This document shows, piece by piece, positions 11,799 to 21,942 of a stretch of DNA of 64,000 bases (its first letter is position 1; every line of letters starts with the position of its first letter). Location: NCBI GenBank assembly GCA_033964015.1, contig CM066924.1, forward strand, positions 8,591,077-8,655,076, read 5' to 3'. The notes under the pieces were generated by a model that was not told where the DNA came from, made no database searches, and saw only the letters and a program-made list of their open reading frames with translations. A program made the translations under genes and the position numbers. The DNA is from Scolanthus callimorphus. Lineage: Eukaryota; Cnidaria; Anthozoa; Actiniaria; Edwardsiidae.

Positions 11799-12250
11799 AG
11801 AAATACCTAGATTTGAGTGTTGTCTCCATGGCAACATGGAATCTGACCTTTGAACTCTGTGTTTTAAGATTTTCAAGAACTGTCTCTGAAAACGGGGAAA
11901 AGCTAGATTTTCCAAGCATGTCTCAACGAAAACCTATTAAACTAAGAGCAAGTATTACAAATCCAACTGGAAATCATGTACACCAATTTAGATGGCAAAG
12001 TTATTGGAAGGTATCAAATTTCAAAATCCCCTTAAATATGGTTCCCGTTGAAAAAGTCACGATTTCCAGTTGGATCGGTAATACCTGCTCCGACTTTAAT
12101 TACCTTACATTGAAACATATTTAGGAACTCCAGTCTTTCTACGTTTTCAGAGGCAGTTTTTGGAAAATGATTAAAACACAGAGTTCAAAGGTTACATTCC
12201 TCGTTGTCATGGAGACAAGACTCAAAACATACTTATTTCCTGGCCACTTA
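11799..12250. repeat. Inverted-repeat element, arms about 90 bp
   Basis: The left arm (AAGAAATACCTAG... through CTTTGAACTCTGTGTTTTAA to the ACTGTCTCTGAAAACG box) is repeated in reverse complement at 12140-12250. The loop of about 240 bp is non-coding. The 141-codon frame crossing it (11699-12124) is an artefact of the repeat. Confidence 0.7.
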
Positions 12251-12392
12251 CAAGCTGAACGATGTCTAATCTTGACATTGTTAAAACTGATGAATGGGAT
12301 GATGTCAAGGTAAAATTTGTTAAGTGTTTGTTATGGTTATCAAATTGTGTCTTAAATGAAGAGAAACAAGCACAATAATCATTTACATCTTT

Positions 12393-12885
12393 TCACTGTG
12401 ACGTAACATAGAGGTATGACGCCATCAATGCGGTTATCACGTGGTTTTGTAAGAGTTTCATGAGGTCCAACATCGCATTTCTTACACGCTGATGTATACC
12501 CTCTACATCGGAAAAGGTTAATAAAATTTTATAGCAAGCCGGCAATCTCAAACCATTTTCAAGCGACTTCTGGAGATCTGGCCCCCTGACTAACACCTGT
12601 TTAGGATTCCTTGGCTTTGTTGATGCTGACATACTCCATAATCAAGCCACCGTTTGATTTGAACTTTTCTGCATACAGCTTTTTCTACTTCTTTGAGAGG
12701 CAATCCTCTTTCATGCTGGCTAATTTCGCGGGTTCTGTGCGCATGTATGGTCTCTTCGAAGTTTGACCTCGTGCATTTCCATGAGGGCCTAGTACTATGT
12801 CTTTCTCTTTTCTACCCTTAAGGTTACTGAGAACCTTCGCGCACCTCCTCGGAAAAAAAATCATAAACCTCCTTAGTTTAACCAA
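12393..12885 (-). pseudogene. Possible fragment of a transposon-associated gene
   Basis: Two minus-strand frames lie in tandem: one with GPHGNARGQTSKRPYMRTEP and LASMKEDCLSKK, then (after TAG) KKLYAEKFKSNGGLIM, and in another frame SASTKPRNPKQV. The order basic box, KL..MKE.C, Y...F...GGL, PRN.KQV resembles the N-terminal region of a large family of cnidarian transposon-like proteins that I know only as uncharacterised. It is interrupted by a stop and a frameshift. Downstream residues look like non-coding repeat. Confidence 0.3.
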
Positions 12886-13146
12886 AATATGTCAACCTAT
12901 ATATCGTTGGAAAGCTTATAGAATGGACTAGCGGGCTATGGCAAAAAGAAATAACTTTTTAAGAAATATAATTTTTTGAAGGTTTTATTAAAAATGTGGA
13001 TGTGACACTTTCAAGAGCTATCGCCGCCGAACTGCTTCACTTTGACTCCCAAGTTAACACATTGCTTTAATCCTTAAAGGTGTTTCTCAAAAACCGTGTC
13101 TGAGTTTTTAAACATTTTGCTTAGTTCAAAGTTATGGAACTTTTAA
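12847..13146. repeat. DIRS-flanking repeat, left copy (L1)
   Basis: A 250-300 bp repeat containing TATATATCGTTGGAAAGCTT and GGACTAGCGGGCTATGGC. It is nearly identical in direct orientation to 17110-17346 (L2) and about 85% similar, inverted, to 17385-17690 (R). The outer part (CCTCGG...CCTTAGTTTAACCAAAA, 12847-12890) is shared only with R, inverted. Confidence 0.8.
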
Positions 13147-13316
13147 TTAAGTTCTAATTCGCTGCGCTTAACCGAACGTAAATTAGTTTCCCTTTACATG
13201 CTTCCCATTCAATAAAAACGAAACAACGGATTATGGTTGGTTGCTCAGGCAAACCGCATTGACGTTTTATTCGAACTAATAAACAATAGTAATATGCATA
13301 AATGGATAATACATGC

Positions 13317-14250
13317 CTAAATACCTAAGTTACTCGACACCGATAAGCGGCTCGGAATATTCTCTAAGATGTACATGTCTTTCGCTACATCAGTCTTCCA
13401 TCTTCCGTGCAGTTTCAATAATCTTTCAGAAATACTGGGATTGTTGTTTACTACGGCTGTAACTCCGCCTTAAGCTATGTAAACAGTAAGACTTTTCATC
13501 ATGCCCTAGATCCTTTAAACAACTTTTAAATATCTCTCTGCATCTTGTGTATGAAAGCTTTGCGTCGCCCAACTGATATCTGTCCAAAGATTTAAAATAA
13601 CGTACTGATCTGAAAAGGGCCAAGTTATTACTTACATCAATGGAAGCCGAGTGCATATATCTTTCTAATAAGTTTACAGGACAGAACATATTGTCAAGGC
13701 GTTTGATGTATACATAATTTCCTTCTCTGTATATGTCGTTCTTTGCTCTAGGAGCAAATATTCGCAAATATTCTGCTGAGAACTCTAAATGACAAGGCGC
13801 AATGTGAATAAGCTCGTCAAAACGAAGGAAACCCGCAAAACCTAGGGTGCATAAACAAGATATCCTTAAATCTTTAAGTGTGGCTGATGGATTTGCGTGC
13901 TTGATAATTATTTCCTTAATAATATCCGCAGTAATAGGGGTTTTCTTTGTAGGCGGCTTACTGCGTTTAGCGCTCTCAATGAAACTATGACAAATAGGAC
14001 TATCTAAAGCATTAGGCACAGATTCTGGTATAAAGGAATGATACCATTTTAGCGCTGCGTGCGTGAGAACTAATGAAGAATAGGAATTAGATGCATTAGT
14101 ATAGTATATGCTATTCATGTAAATGATAACCGTTGAGACAGAAAATGGAGGCACTCGACGCAGGTTGAACTTTCGACACCATTTCGTAAACTTGGATATC
14201 TCCTTAATATACCTCCGAGCGGTTGATTCTGCCTTCGATTTGACAGGTGC
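13317..14250 (-). pseudogene. DIRS tyrosine recombinase (frameshifted)
   Basis: Tyrosine recombinases integrate the circular DNA of DIRS elements. The N-terminal SAM-like part (ESTARRYIKEISKFTKWCRK) is at about 14245-14170; the main frame (14154-13426) follows with the arginine-bearing helix GFAGFLRFDELIHI and CLHSLR. After HSLR a 2- or 5-base loss shifts frame; in the shifted frame GGVTAVVNNN, then LHGRWKTDVAKDMYILENI supply the second His/Trp box and the catalytic Tyr, and the protein ends at the TAG at 13317. All four catalytic positions are thus present but split over frames. It lies downstream of the RT/RNase H frames, as in DIRS elements. Confidence 0.85.
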
Positions 14251-14698
14251 CTGACTACATCCTTGATATTTGGCTTGAGACTATTAGGTAGGCTGTGCCA
14301 CTCATTACATGTTTCAAACACCTGAAAAAATAGAATGAACAACATGCGTTTGGTGCACAAAACAAACCAACCCACATTCGCCTTGATAAATATTCACTAA
14401 AATTCTCTCTTCGGATCTGTCTGTCCGACGCCGTTTTCATTTGTGCGCCTCTGGAAGCAGCCTTCCAATTGCAATCATGATTGGCCAGTGCCAGCATATC
14501 TTTCCGCAGCCATCTCTACTGCTCATAACCTTTTTTCGCTCTGTTTCAAGTAGTGCAATCGCAATAAATGAATTAATTGGCCAGTGCCTATATTAATCTT
14601 TGTAAAAACTCCCGTTTACTATTGGCGAGCGGGCCAGCGCCCTTAAACACAACCTGCGGCCAGCGCCTCCATAGATTAAATATATTATAATGTCTGAT

Positions 14699-15325
14699 CT
14701 ACAAGGCAAAATGTAAACGGATGGACAGCACATATCCGAAAAATCTATCAGAGCCTAACAGCGAATTAATGTTTCTACCATGCCGTAGAGCATCTCTCCC
14801 AGGAAATAGCTTGTAATCTGCAATAAACGCTGCGTACTTTCTTGAAATAACGGGCCAAAACGCAGATGACGGCCAAAATGGGACGTCTATGGTTGAGTTC
14901 GCCTTATAAGCTTCAAGATAATGCAAAACTCTAATGATCAAGTCTACAGGTGGAGCAACTAAGCAATTATGTCCCTCCAAATTCTGAACAAAGAAATCAA
15001 CCCCACTGCATCCGGGATTCCAAAACCGTGAGATAAATGTTTGGACCTTTGCGTTGTAGAAATTTGCGAAACAGTCAATAGTGTGAGGTCCCCACAACTT
15101 CTCAATTGCTTGGAAACAATCATCTGATAATTGCCAGTCATTAATATCTATAATGCGGCTTATGTTATCAGCTTTCTCAATCTCAGAACGTGGAGTCCAT
15201 TGTATTTCAAATTGAATTCTATTGTCAGCACATAACTGGAAAATGCTAAGAGCTATCTTGTGCAGATCTCTTTCATACTGCCAACTTGAATAATTCTGCA
15301 TGCTGTTTGGCTGTCTGAAAACCAT
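14699..15325 (-). pseudogene. DIRS RNase H C-terminal and downstream domain
   Basis: The frame continues the RNase H homology (RDLHKIALSIFQLCADNRIQFEIQWTPRSEIEKADNISR; NISR is the usual ADxLSR-type end) and then the DIRS-specific module WGPHTIDCFANFYNAK...SRFWNPGCSGVDFF...LVAPPVDLI. A one-base shift near 15265 separates it from the frame that carries the RNase H core. The recombinase follows about 450 bp downstream. Confidence 0.8.
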
Positions 15326-15753
15326 TTTACGTAAGTCCCCTTGAGTAAAGACAGAAAAGACTCCAGAGCGTACTCAATGGCGGATAGTTCCCGCCATGTC
15401 GAGCTCTTATCACATTCATGACTTTCCCATTGTTTATGGCACATAACTTGCCCATTAATATCTATGTATGTCCCACACCCAGTTGCACTAGCGTCTGAAT
15501 AAATGACAAAATTTGACACTTTAATCGAACCATCCTTAAGATTCTTGAGATTCAATTTACAGGCGTTGCGTTTCCAAAATTCCACTTCCCTAACGCAGAA
15601 TTCGTCTAACTTAAAGCTTGAATCCCAATCAGGAGCTGCGGCGATAGTAATAGAACAATAGCGTGTCATGATTCTTGTAAGACCACCAAATACTGACCCA
15701 GCGGAAATGATTTTACCTACAAGTGCTGCCAGCTGACGTGCAGAAATAGCCAT
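15253..15753 (-). pseudogene. DIRS RNase H domain
   Basis: Contains ISARQLAALVGKIIS, VIYSDASATGCGTYI (catalytic Asp in YSDAS), STWRELSAIEYAL (catalytic Glu in the WRE motif) and VKWFSDSQTACRII (third acidic residue in FSDSQ), so the RNase H active-site set is intact. It ends by frameshift near 15265 and is out of frame with the RT palm frame upstream. Confidence 0.85.
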
Positions 15754-16838
15754 TACATTATGTTCTCCATTACTCTGTCGATGGTTTCCGTCATACTAAG
15801 AATACGCCTATCCGTAAGACGAATCGAGAATTCTATGCTGTTCCATACAAGTCCAAGCCAAACAATGGATTGACCGGGCTGCCAGACAGATTTCTCTTCA
15901 TTTGTGATAAATCCCGCTTTATGCAAATCGCCCCTTACATTTCGCGCAAGAACAATACAATCCTCTTTATTGTTTTCTGTCAGCCATCCATCGTCTAAGA
16001 ACAGAGCGATATTTATTCCTTGAAACCTCCAAAATTTTTCTATTGGTTTAAGTAATTTTGTGAAAATGAAACCAGCCGTTGACAATCAGAACGGCAAAAT
16101 CGTGTAAACGAAATACCTAATATAATCTTGACCAATGAATTTCCAGGAAAAGTATTTCTGGTAATCGTTATAAATGTCGATGTGATGATATCCGCTCTTC
16201 AAATCAAAAGTTATCATGTAGGATCCTTGTTGGAAATAGGAAAGCGCGATTTTCCAATCTTCATATTTTACTTTCTGCTTGGCCAAGAATTTGTTTACGT
16301 GGCTTAAATCCAATATTAGCCTCTTCTTTCCACTCGGCTGCACCGACACGCTTAGTGGATTCACTACAAACGGCGGCTCTTTTGATTCGATGACACGATT
16401 TGACTGAATTAATTCAACTATGGTATCCTCTACGAAATGCGCATTCTCCCTCGCCGATCTATTGTTCTTAAGAAAAGTTGAAGGGGCCGGGCTCCTCGTA
16501 ATTGGCAATCTGTATCCTTCGTCAATAACTGACAAAATGTATGCGTTTGTCCCAATGTTTCGCCAGAAATCAATGTTCCTTTTCAAACTGCCTTTAACAA
16601 GTGAACTTGGTACCGAATTTAGATTTAAATTTCCAGAATCGTATGCATTGGGTGTTACCTCAGTCAGTTCTTCAAGCAATTCATCAGAAATCAAACTATC
16701 TTGCACTGGGCGAGTTTGCATAGTAGAAGCCACTTCTGTTTGCTGTCGGGAGACTGGCCCATCGCTGCTTACTCCAACAATCCCTGGCCCAGTGACCGGG
16801 CTTATGGCATAGGAAGCATCTCCCGTAGCTGCTAGCAT
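15753..16838 (-). pseudogene. DIRS reverse transcriptase
   Basis: An ATG at 16838 leads a frame with FVVNPLSVSVQPSGKKRLILDLSHVNK (RT fingers), ITFDLKSGYHHIDI (palm motif A, FDLKSGYHH) and TILPF. A TGA at 16086 replaces a codon that should be Gly in LPFG; the frame then continues LSTAGFIFTKLLKPIEKFW and INIALFLDDGWL (motif C, LDDG). A short acidic N-terminal tail precedes the RT. No gag frame lies upstream (16839-17109). Confidence 0.88.
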
Positions 16839-17078
16839 TGTCCGAACGGCTTGAAAAGTACAACATTCGAACGTGAGAAAATATTAAATCTTTCCCGCTT
16901 TTGAGAAAGGGAGGGCGGGCGGGATAACAAACGTCAGGAAGGAGTGCGAGAGTGAGAGAAATAGCAGCAATGTCCAGTCAATTAAATAGTCAACCTATCC
17001 AATCAGATTGACCCAAGGGACACGCCTTAAGCCGTGTGACGCAACAACACTGAGAGAGTCCATTCATCGCATTACAAT

Positions 17079-17081
<3 letters not shown>

Positions 17082-17109
<28 letters not shown>
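17082..17109. repeat. AAT microsatellite
   Basis: Runs of ATAATTAATAATAATAAT; it sits exactly at the truncated start of repeat L2. Confidence 0.9.
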
Positions 17110-17110
<1 letters not shown>

Positions 17111-17346
17111 GCTTATAGAATGGACTAGCGGGCTATGGCAAAAAGAAATAACTTTTTAAGAAATATAATTTTTTTGAAGGTTTTATTAAAAATGTGGATG
17201 TGACACTTTCAAGAGCTATCGCCGCCGAACTGCTTGACTTTGACTCCCAAGTTAACACATTGCTTTAATCCTTAAAGGTGTTTCTCAAAAACCGTGTCTG
17301 AGTTTTTAAAAATATTGCTTAGTTCAAAAGTTATGGAACTTTTAAA
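17110..17346. repeat. DIRS-flanking repeat, right direct copy (L2)
   Basis: Direct copy of 12912-13146 with only a few differences. It begins abruptly at AGCTTATAGAATGG after the AAT run, lacking the outer 60 bp of L1. Confidence 0.8.
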
Positions 17347-17384
17347 TTTCGAAGGTCAAATTTTATAGAATTTTCACGCTCTAA

Positions 17385-17690
17385 AAATTTAAAAAAATCA
17401 TAACTTTTGAACTAAACAATGTTTTAAAAAACGCAGACATCGTTTTTGAGAAACACCTTTAAGGATTAAAACAATGTGTTTCTTGGGAGTCAAGGTCAAG
17501 CAGTTCGGCGGCGATAGCTCTTGAAAATGTCACACTCAAAATTTTTATAAAAGATTTAAAAAAATTATATTTATTAAAATATAATTTGGCATAGCCCGCT
17601 AGTCCATTGTGTAAGTTTTCCAACGATATATAGGTTGACATGTTTTGGTTAAACTAAGGACGAGTATGATTTTTTCCCGAGGTCTTTAAG
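17385..17690. repeat. DIRS-flanking repeat, inverted copy (R)
   Basis: Reverse complement of L1 including its outer edge (TTTTGGTTAAACTAAGGAC, CCCGAGG). More diverged from L1 than L1 is from L2. With L2 it forms a palindrome centred near 17366. Confidence 0.8.
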
Positions 17691-19990
17691 AGGCGCAACA
17701 GGGCGTCTAAACTCAATGCCCGTTCTCTTACTTGCAGTATGAGTACCATACTGGCGGATTGGTGAATATACCCCTTCCTTATGTAGTGGTCATTTTCATT
17801 ACAACTTGCCATCTTCTACTCTATACATTCCGCGCTCCATTATCATCTGAGGTTAGAGTGTTAAAGGGTGTGGTTTTAAAGACTGCATTTTGGCGTACTC
17901 TCACAGGGCGGCTTTTACAGAACTTTGCTGATTGATTAGCATCTTTAAGGTGAGGGAAACTAATTTCTCGCTAGTCAATCCTTCCTCAGGGCGATCCCAA
18001 ACCGGCCATTAGGGTTGTTGAAATAACTATCGGTCAAATCAATGACATGAATGACAGGTCCAGGAGATTTTCCTTTCAAGTCTTCATTCCAACTCCATTC
18101 AGTTATTAACGCTTACACTACCTCATGATCGAAATTCTGTAACCCCTGAAATGCAAAAGTTGTAAATTTGAATTACTACGGCAATGGCAGTGATTAACCT
18201 GGGGTTGATACTTAATAGTATCATGACGTAGGACATTCAACTCAGTTTGTTGACCGTATTTGGTAAATCACTTGGCACTTTTGGGAGGGGAGAATTTGCT
18301 GCTGAAGAAATCACGGGAAACAAGGCAGAAAACTGTAACCATAATTGTTCCATAATGATAAATAGATAGTTTCACATTCAACTCGGTTATATGCTTCTGC
18401 ACTTGTTTAAGTGGGGCGGTCTGTAAAGATCAAGGAAGGCCGGAAAAACGGATTTTCTTGTCAGGATAAAGCCCATCAATCGCTGATTACGCTGATATAA
18501 AAATTATGACTTTGCGCTGACTATTTTACGAGAAACAACCCGAAGTTTGGAACAAGCTCGAACCACTGGTTTCATCGTGTATATTATAAGTAACAAATCT
18601 AGGAAAATGCAAAACAATAAATGAAAGCAAAAGACCACCACAGAATGTGGTATTCTCCCATGAGTATTCTCTCTTTGTTTGGAATGATTCCATGTTCATA
18701 AATCCTTCGGTGAGTAACAGAAAAAGAAAGAGAGAATACTCATGGGAATGCCACGTGATTTGAAATGGGCAAAACAAACGGGCAAGCCGAGGGAGGTCTA
18801 TTCCAGGAAAGAAGTCGTATTATGGATTTTTAATTATTTACCTTGACCGAGACCTCAAATAAACTTGACACAACAAATTCACTTGATACAAGAAGCAGGA
18901 ACTTTATTTCAGATTCTAAGGTAAAATAACATAGGAGAGCCTGGTTGGTTTCTTTTCGCAGTTTGAATTGCTTTTGAATTAAAAAATAGTTGTTTGTGCA
19001 TTTTCAAGCAAAACCGGTAAAATATTGTCCAGAAAGGTAAACATAGCTAGAATGGTGGACAAAAGTGTTTTTTTCTACCAAAACCCGAAATGGTTGAGTC
19101 CACCTCCCCCCACCCATTGAAAGTTGGTCATGGCTGGCAAAAGTTGTGCCGGGGTCCGGAGCTCAACAAAAGGGGAGGGGGTGAAAACAGGATGGTTTAC
19201 CGGGGAGAGGTCTTTTGGACATAGCCGATCAATTTTATGTGTGTGTGTCAACGACTTTTGTCCATCATTGTAGATAAACTTCAACAGAAGACATACCTGA
19301 AGTCTTCTCTTGAGTAATCTTTCTTGTAACAGCTAAACAACCAAAACTTACAGGAATTTGAAACGGGAATCTTTCCTTATTTTCCCATTCATCAACGAAG
19401 ATTTCCCTTCATTTCCTTCCATAATAAAAAAATGAAAACTAAAACAAGTCTTGCTCAAGTCCATAATGTATTCACATTTTGCTTTACACAAGTTTCGGAA
19501 GATGAATTTCGTGAAAAGAAACCGATTTTTTTCGTTCCATACCTTACTTGAAAAAAAGAAATACATGGTCTAATACGTTAAATGTCTGATAGGAAAAATA
19601 CGGCCCCAGACAATGGTGAATTTCATGAAAAGATACCGATTTCCTCCCTCCATCCATAGTCATTTCCAGAGTCATCGATCTCCATCTTTTCGGGGGGGGG
19701 GGGGGGGGGGGGGAGGTGTACAGGTAGCACGCATTTGATTATCTCGTACGCAAAATCCATTGTTTATTAGCCGATCAGCTTCACGAAATACTTGCAAATT
19801 ACTTTTTTGGAATGCAAATTACTTTTGTAATTGCACTGCTCTCGACCAATCAGAATCGAGAAATTTTTGCATCAATATATTAGCGAATTTAACATAATGC
19901 CCTTGAAATTTTAAAAATTATTTAAGCAGCAAGAACTTCAATAACAGAGTGCAATTTCCAGCAGAACAAAAGCATGGTAGGCCTTTCCTG
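17691..19990. other. Non-coding stretch with a hairpin, a dispersed repeat and a G-tract
   Basis: No supported gene. 18390-18570 is one copy of a dispersed repeat also present at 48000-48200 (inverted) and 54900-55070 (inverted), all carrying the landmarks 'CCGAAGTTTGGAACAAGC' and 'GGATAAAGCCCA'. At 18647-18754 arms of about 29 bp (GTGGTATTCTCCCATGAGTA and its complement) form a short hairpin element. A run of 22 G lies at 19692-19713. Confidence 0.6.
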
Positions 19991-20004
19991 GTTCAATTAC
20001 TTAC

Positions 20005-20222
20005 CTCGACTGTTTTCTTTTTTTTTTATCGTAATGCGAGGATGGTCTTGAAATTTCTCGTTTGCCAGCGACTTGCACCGGGGACACCAGCGAGTACCAG
20101 GGCAGTATCCTGTTATTGTCGAGCCAAGTTCTTCAAACACAGCATGATATCGCTGTGGAATGGCTGTGACCCTCACTCTTTTGTTCTTGATGGCCCGGTT
20201 GACATAGTCGCACAGTACTACT
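20005..20222 (-). CDS. Exon of an uncharacterised gene with a Cys cluster
   Basis: An open minus-strand stretch ends at the donor CGAG|GTAAGT (20005/20004) and contains CDYVNRAIKNKRVRVTAIPQ, RYHAVFEELG and GYCPGTRWCPRCK (CX6CX2C), then a lysine-rich tail. The pattern RYH..FEDLG..GYCPGT.WCP.C is one I associate with expanded uncharacterised cnidarian proteins, from memory. The acceptor is probably near 20222 but two AGs are possible. No partner exons were found within reach on either side. Confidence 0.45.
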
Positions 20223-20858
20223 CGTTGTAAGAAACACAAAGCTATTTTAATGTTTAAGTAATGGTCCGTATAAGAACTAGGCAAGCCAACGGCAAAGCAT
20301 GCTGGAATGCAATGTATTTCTATTGAAAATATAGGCAATTTCATTGGCTTAGACATGAAAGTCAGTAAATTCACTATGCTAGAAAAACTTGTCTGAGGAT
20401 TTTTAGGGATATATAAGCACATTTGGTACTCACAAACAGGATATGCAATTTTAAAAGACTTTGTACGTGGGGAACCTTGTATAAAATGCTGATTCTCACT
20501 CCTTTGTTCTTCTTTGATCTGATTGGACTAGAGACTTTTTGTTGCCATATTTTCTCAAAGCAAGTCGAAATCTATCAATTTTTCACTTTTATTATGTTAC
20601 TAGTCATGATAACTTTCTGTGGTAAAAAAATAGGACATATCCTACGTGGGGAACCTTCAATGCCGTAGAACAATGGACGTTTGCCTAGTTCTTGCATGGA
20701 TGATTATTTGAGTCGCTCACGGTCTTGCTCCTCCTACTTTTTTTAGCTCCTGCTGCCAACATTATTCTTTGAGAAACGCTTACTTTAAACAAAATCTACC
20801 CAAACCGCGGACTATGATTATGGAAACAGAAAAGTTTAAGTGACAGCGGCGCCAAGCT

Positions 20859-20935
20859 TAATAATAATAATTGTTGCATTTATATAGCGCTATTTCTTGT
20901 AGCTCAAGAGCGCTTTACACGACTTTAATTTCCGG
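20859..20935. repeat. Dispersed repeat end with CGCTATT/AGCGCTTTACA motif
   Basis: AATAATAATTGTTGCATTTATATAGCGCTA followed by AGAGCGCTTTACACG is a pattern of short dispersed repeats common in marine invertebrates. The body of the element is not identified. 20936-21940 contains no supported feature. Confidence 0.35.
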
Positions 20936-21942
20936 AAGTTCTAGTCTGTGACTGCGCAGTTCATACTCTGAATTCCGCCCATTACGAATTCGGGCTAGCT
21001 GTGGTCGATTTAGGACGCGTCTCGTAGGACGTTCGAATACAGTACTTCGCTTTCATCGATCGCCATGAAATTTGGTAGTGTTCTTCCCTTACAGTTTATC
21101 TTTGCTTTGTAATTCTCCTTTTGCTTTGGTTTCAAATTTAAGTTAATGTCGAGCTCAAGTCACACTCAAAGATAAAAATTTCCTATTACATATGCTGCAG
21201 AATCGGTATTAACAGTGCTTATTACAGAAATTTTCAAAATTAATTAACGCTGGTGAATGTACTAAGAATTAGCCAGATGCTTTTTCAAAATAGATTGAAA
21301 GCTTTACATTGATACCCTGTGATTTCACCTTTCATCCATTCATATTTATGCACCAATCAATGTACATGCAACCCCCAACCCCAAACCGGGCAAATGCAGT
21401 AGTTTTCACTCCAAAATGTTCACTCCACCAAAGGAGTGAAATTAACTCCAGAAGTGGAGTTGAATGGACTCCATATGATTGGTGCTGAAATAACTCCATC
21501 TTATATAGTATGCGGTAGCAACAAGTAACAAAGTAGCAGTACACGGACCAAGCTATCAGTATACAGTACATGACATGATTCTTTCGAATAAAAAAAGCAT
21601 TAAAAAATAACGTGAAAGTTATGCTAGATTAAAAAACCTTAAACGGCACCTGCAAGGAATTTACAGGCTTTATTGTAAAAGAAAACTATATACAAAGGAC
21701 ATTACAGGGTGGTGCAAATTAAGATATGCATTTTGGAGTGGCAAGAAAAATTTTATTTCTGATCAATGAGCGAATTTATTTTTATTATATTATATAGACA
21801 AACTAAAAAAATGATATAAAATCAATAAGATATCAAAACAATTTTCACAGTTTATCAGGCTTTAGGAAAAATATCATGCAGTCGCTAAACAATTCTGCAC
21901 CTCCCTGTTAGTAACCTCTGGCATTAACTAGAAATGCAGACC

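Larger units (their letters stand above)
13317..16838 (-). mobile_element. DIRS-type retrotransposon, gag-less and decayed
   Basis: RT, RNase H, the DIRS-specific domain and a tyrosine recombinase occur in that order on one strand with no integrase, which defines DIRS. At least one stop and three or four frameshifts inactivate it. It is enclosed by the L1, L2 and R repeats (12847-17690), whose geometry may reflect the element's own ends or a host palindrome (see findings). Confidence 0.88.

Noticed and set aside
11699..12124. 141-codon open frame on the plus strand
   Set aside because: It lies across an inverted repeat and has no protein motif; the frame follows from the repeat sequence.
12393..12632. 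Considered a host gene exon
   Set aside because: Only the N-terminal dozen residues fit the transposon-like family; the remainder has no protein character, so it is reported only as a weak fragment.
16420..16812. 130-codon plus-strand frame
   Set aside because: Antisense of the DIRS reverse transcriptase N-terminus.
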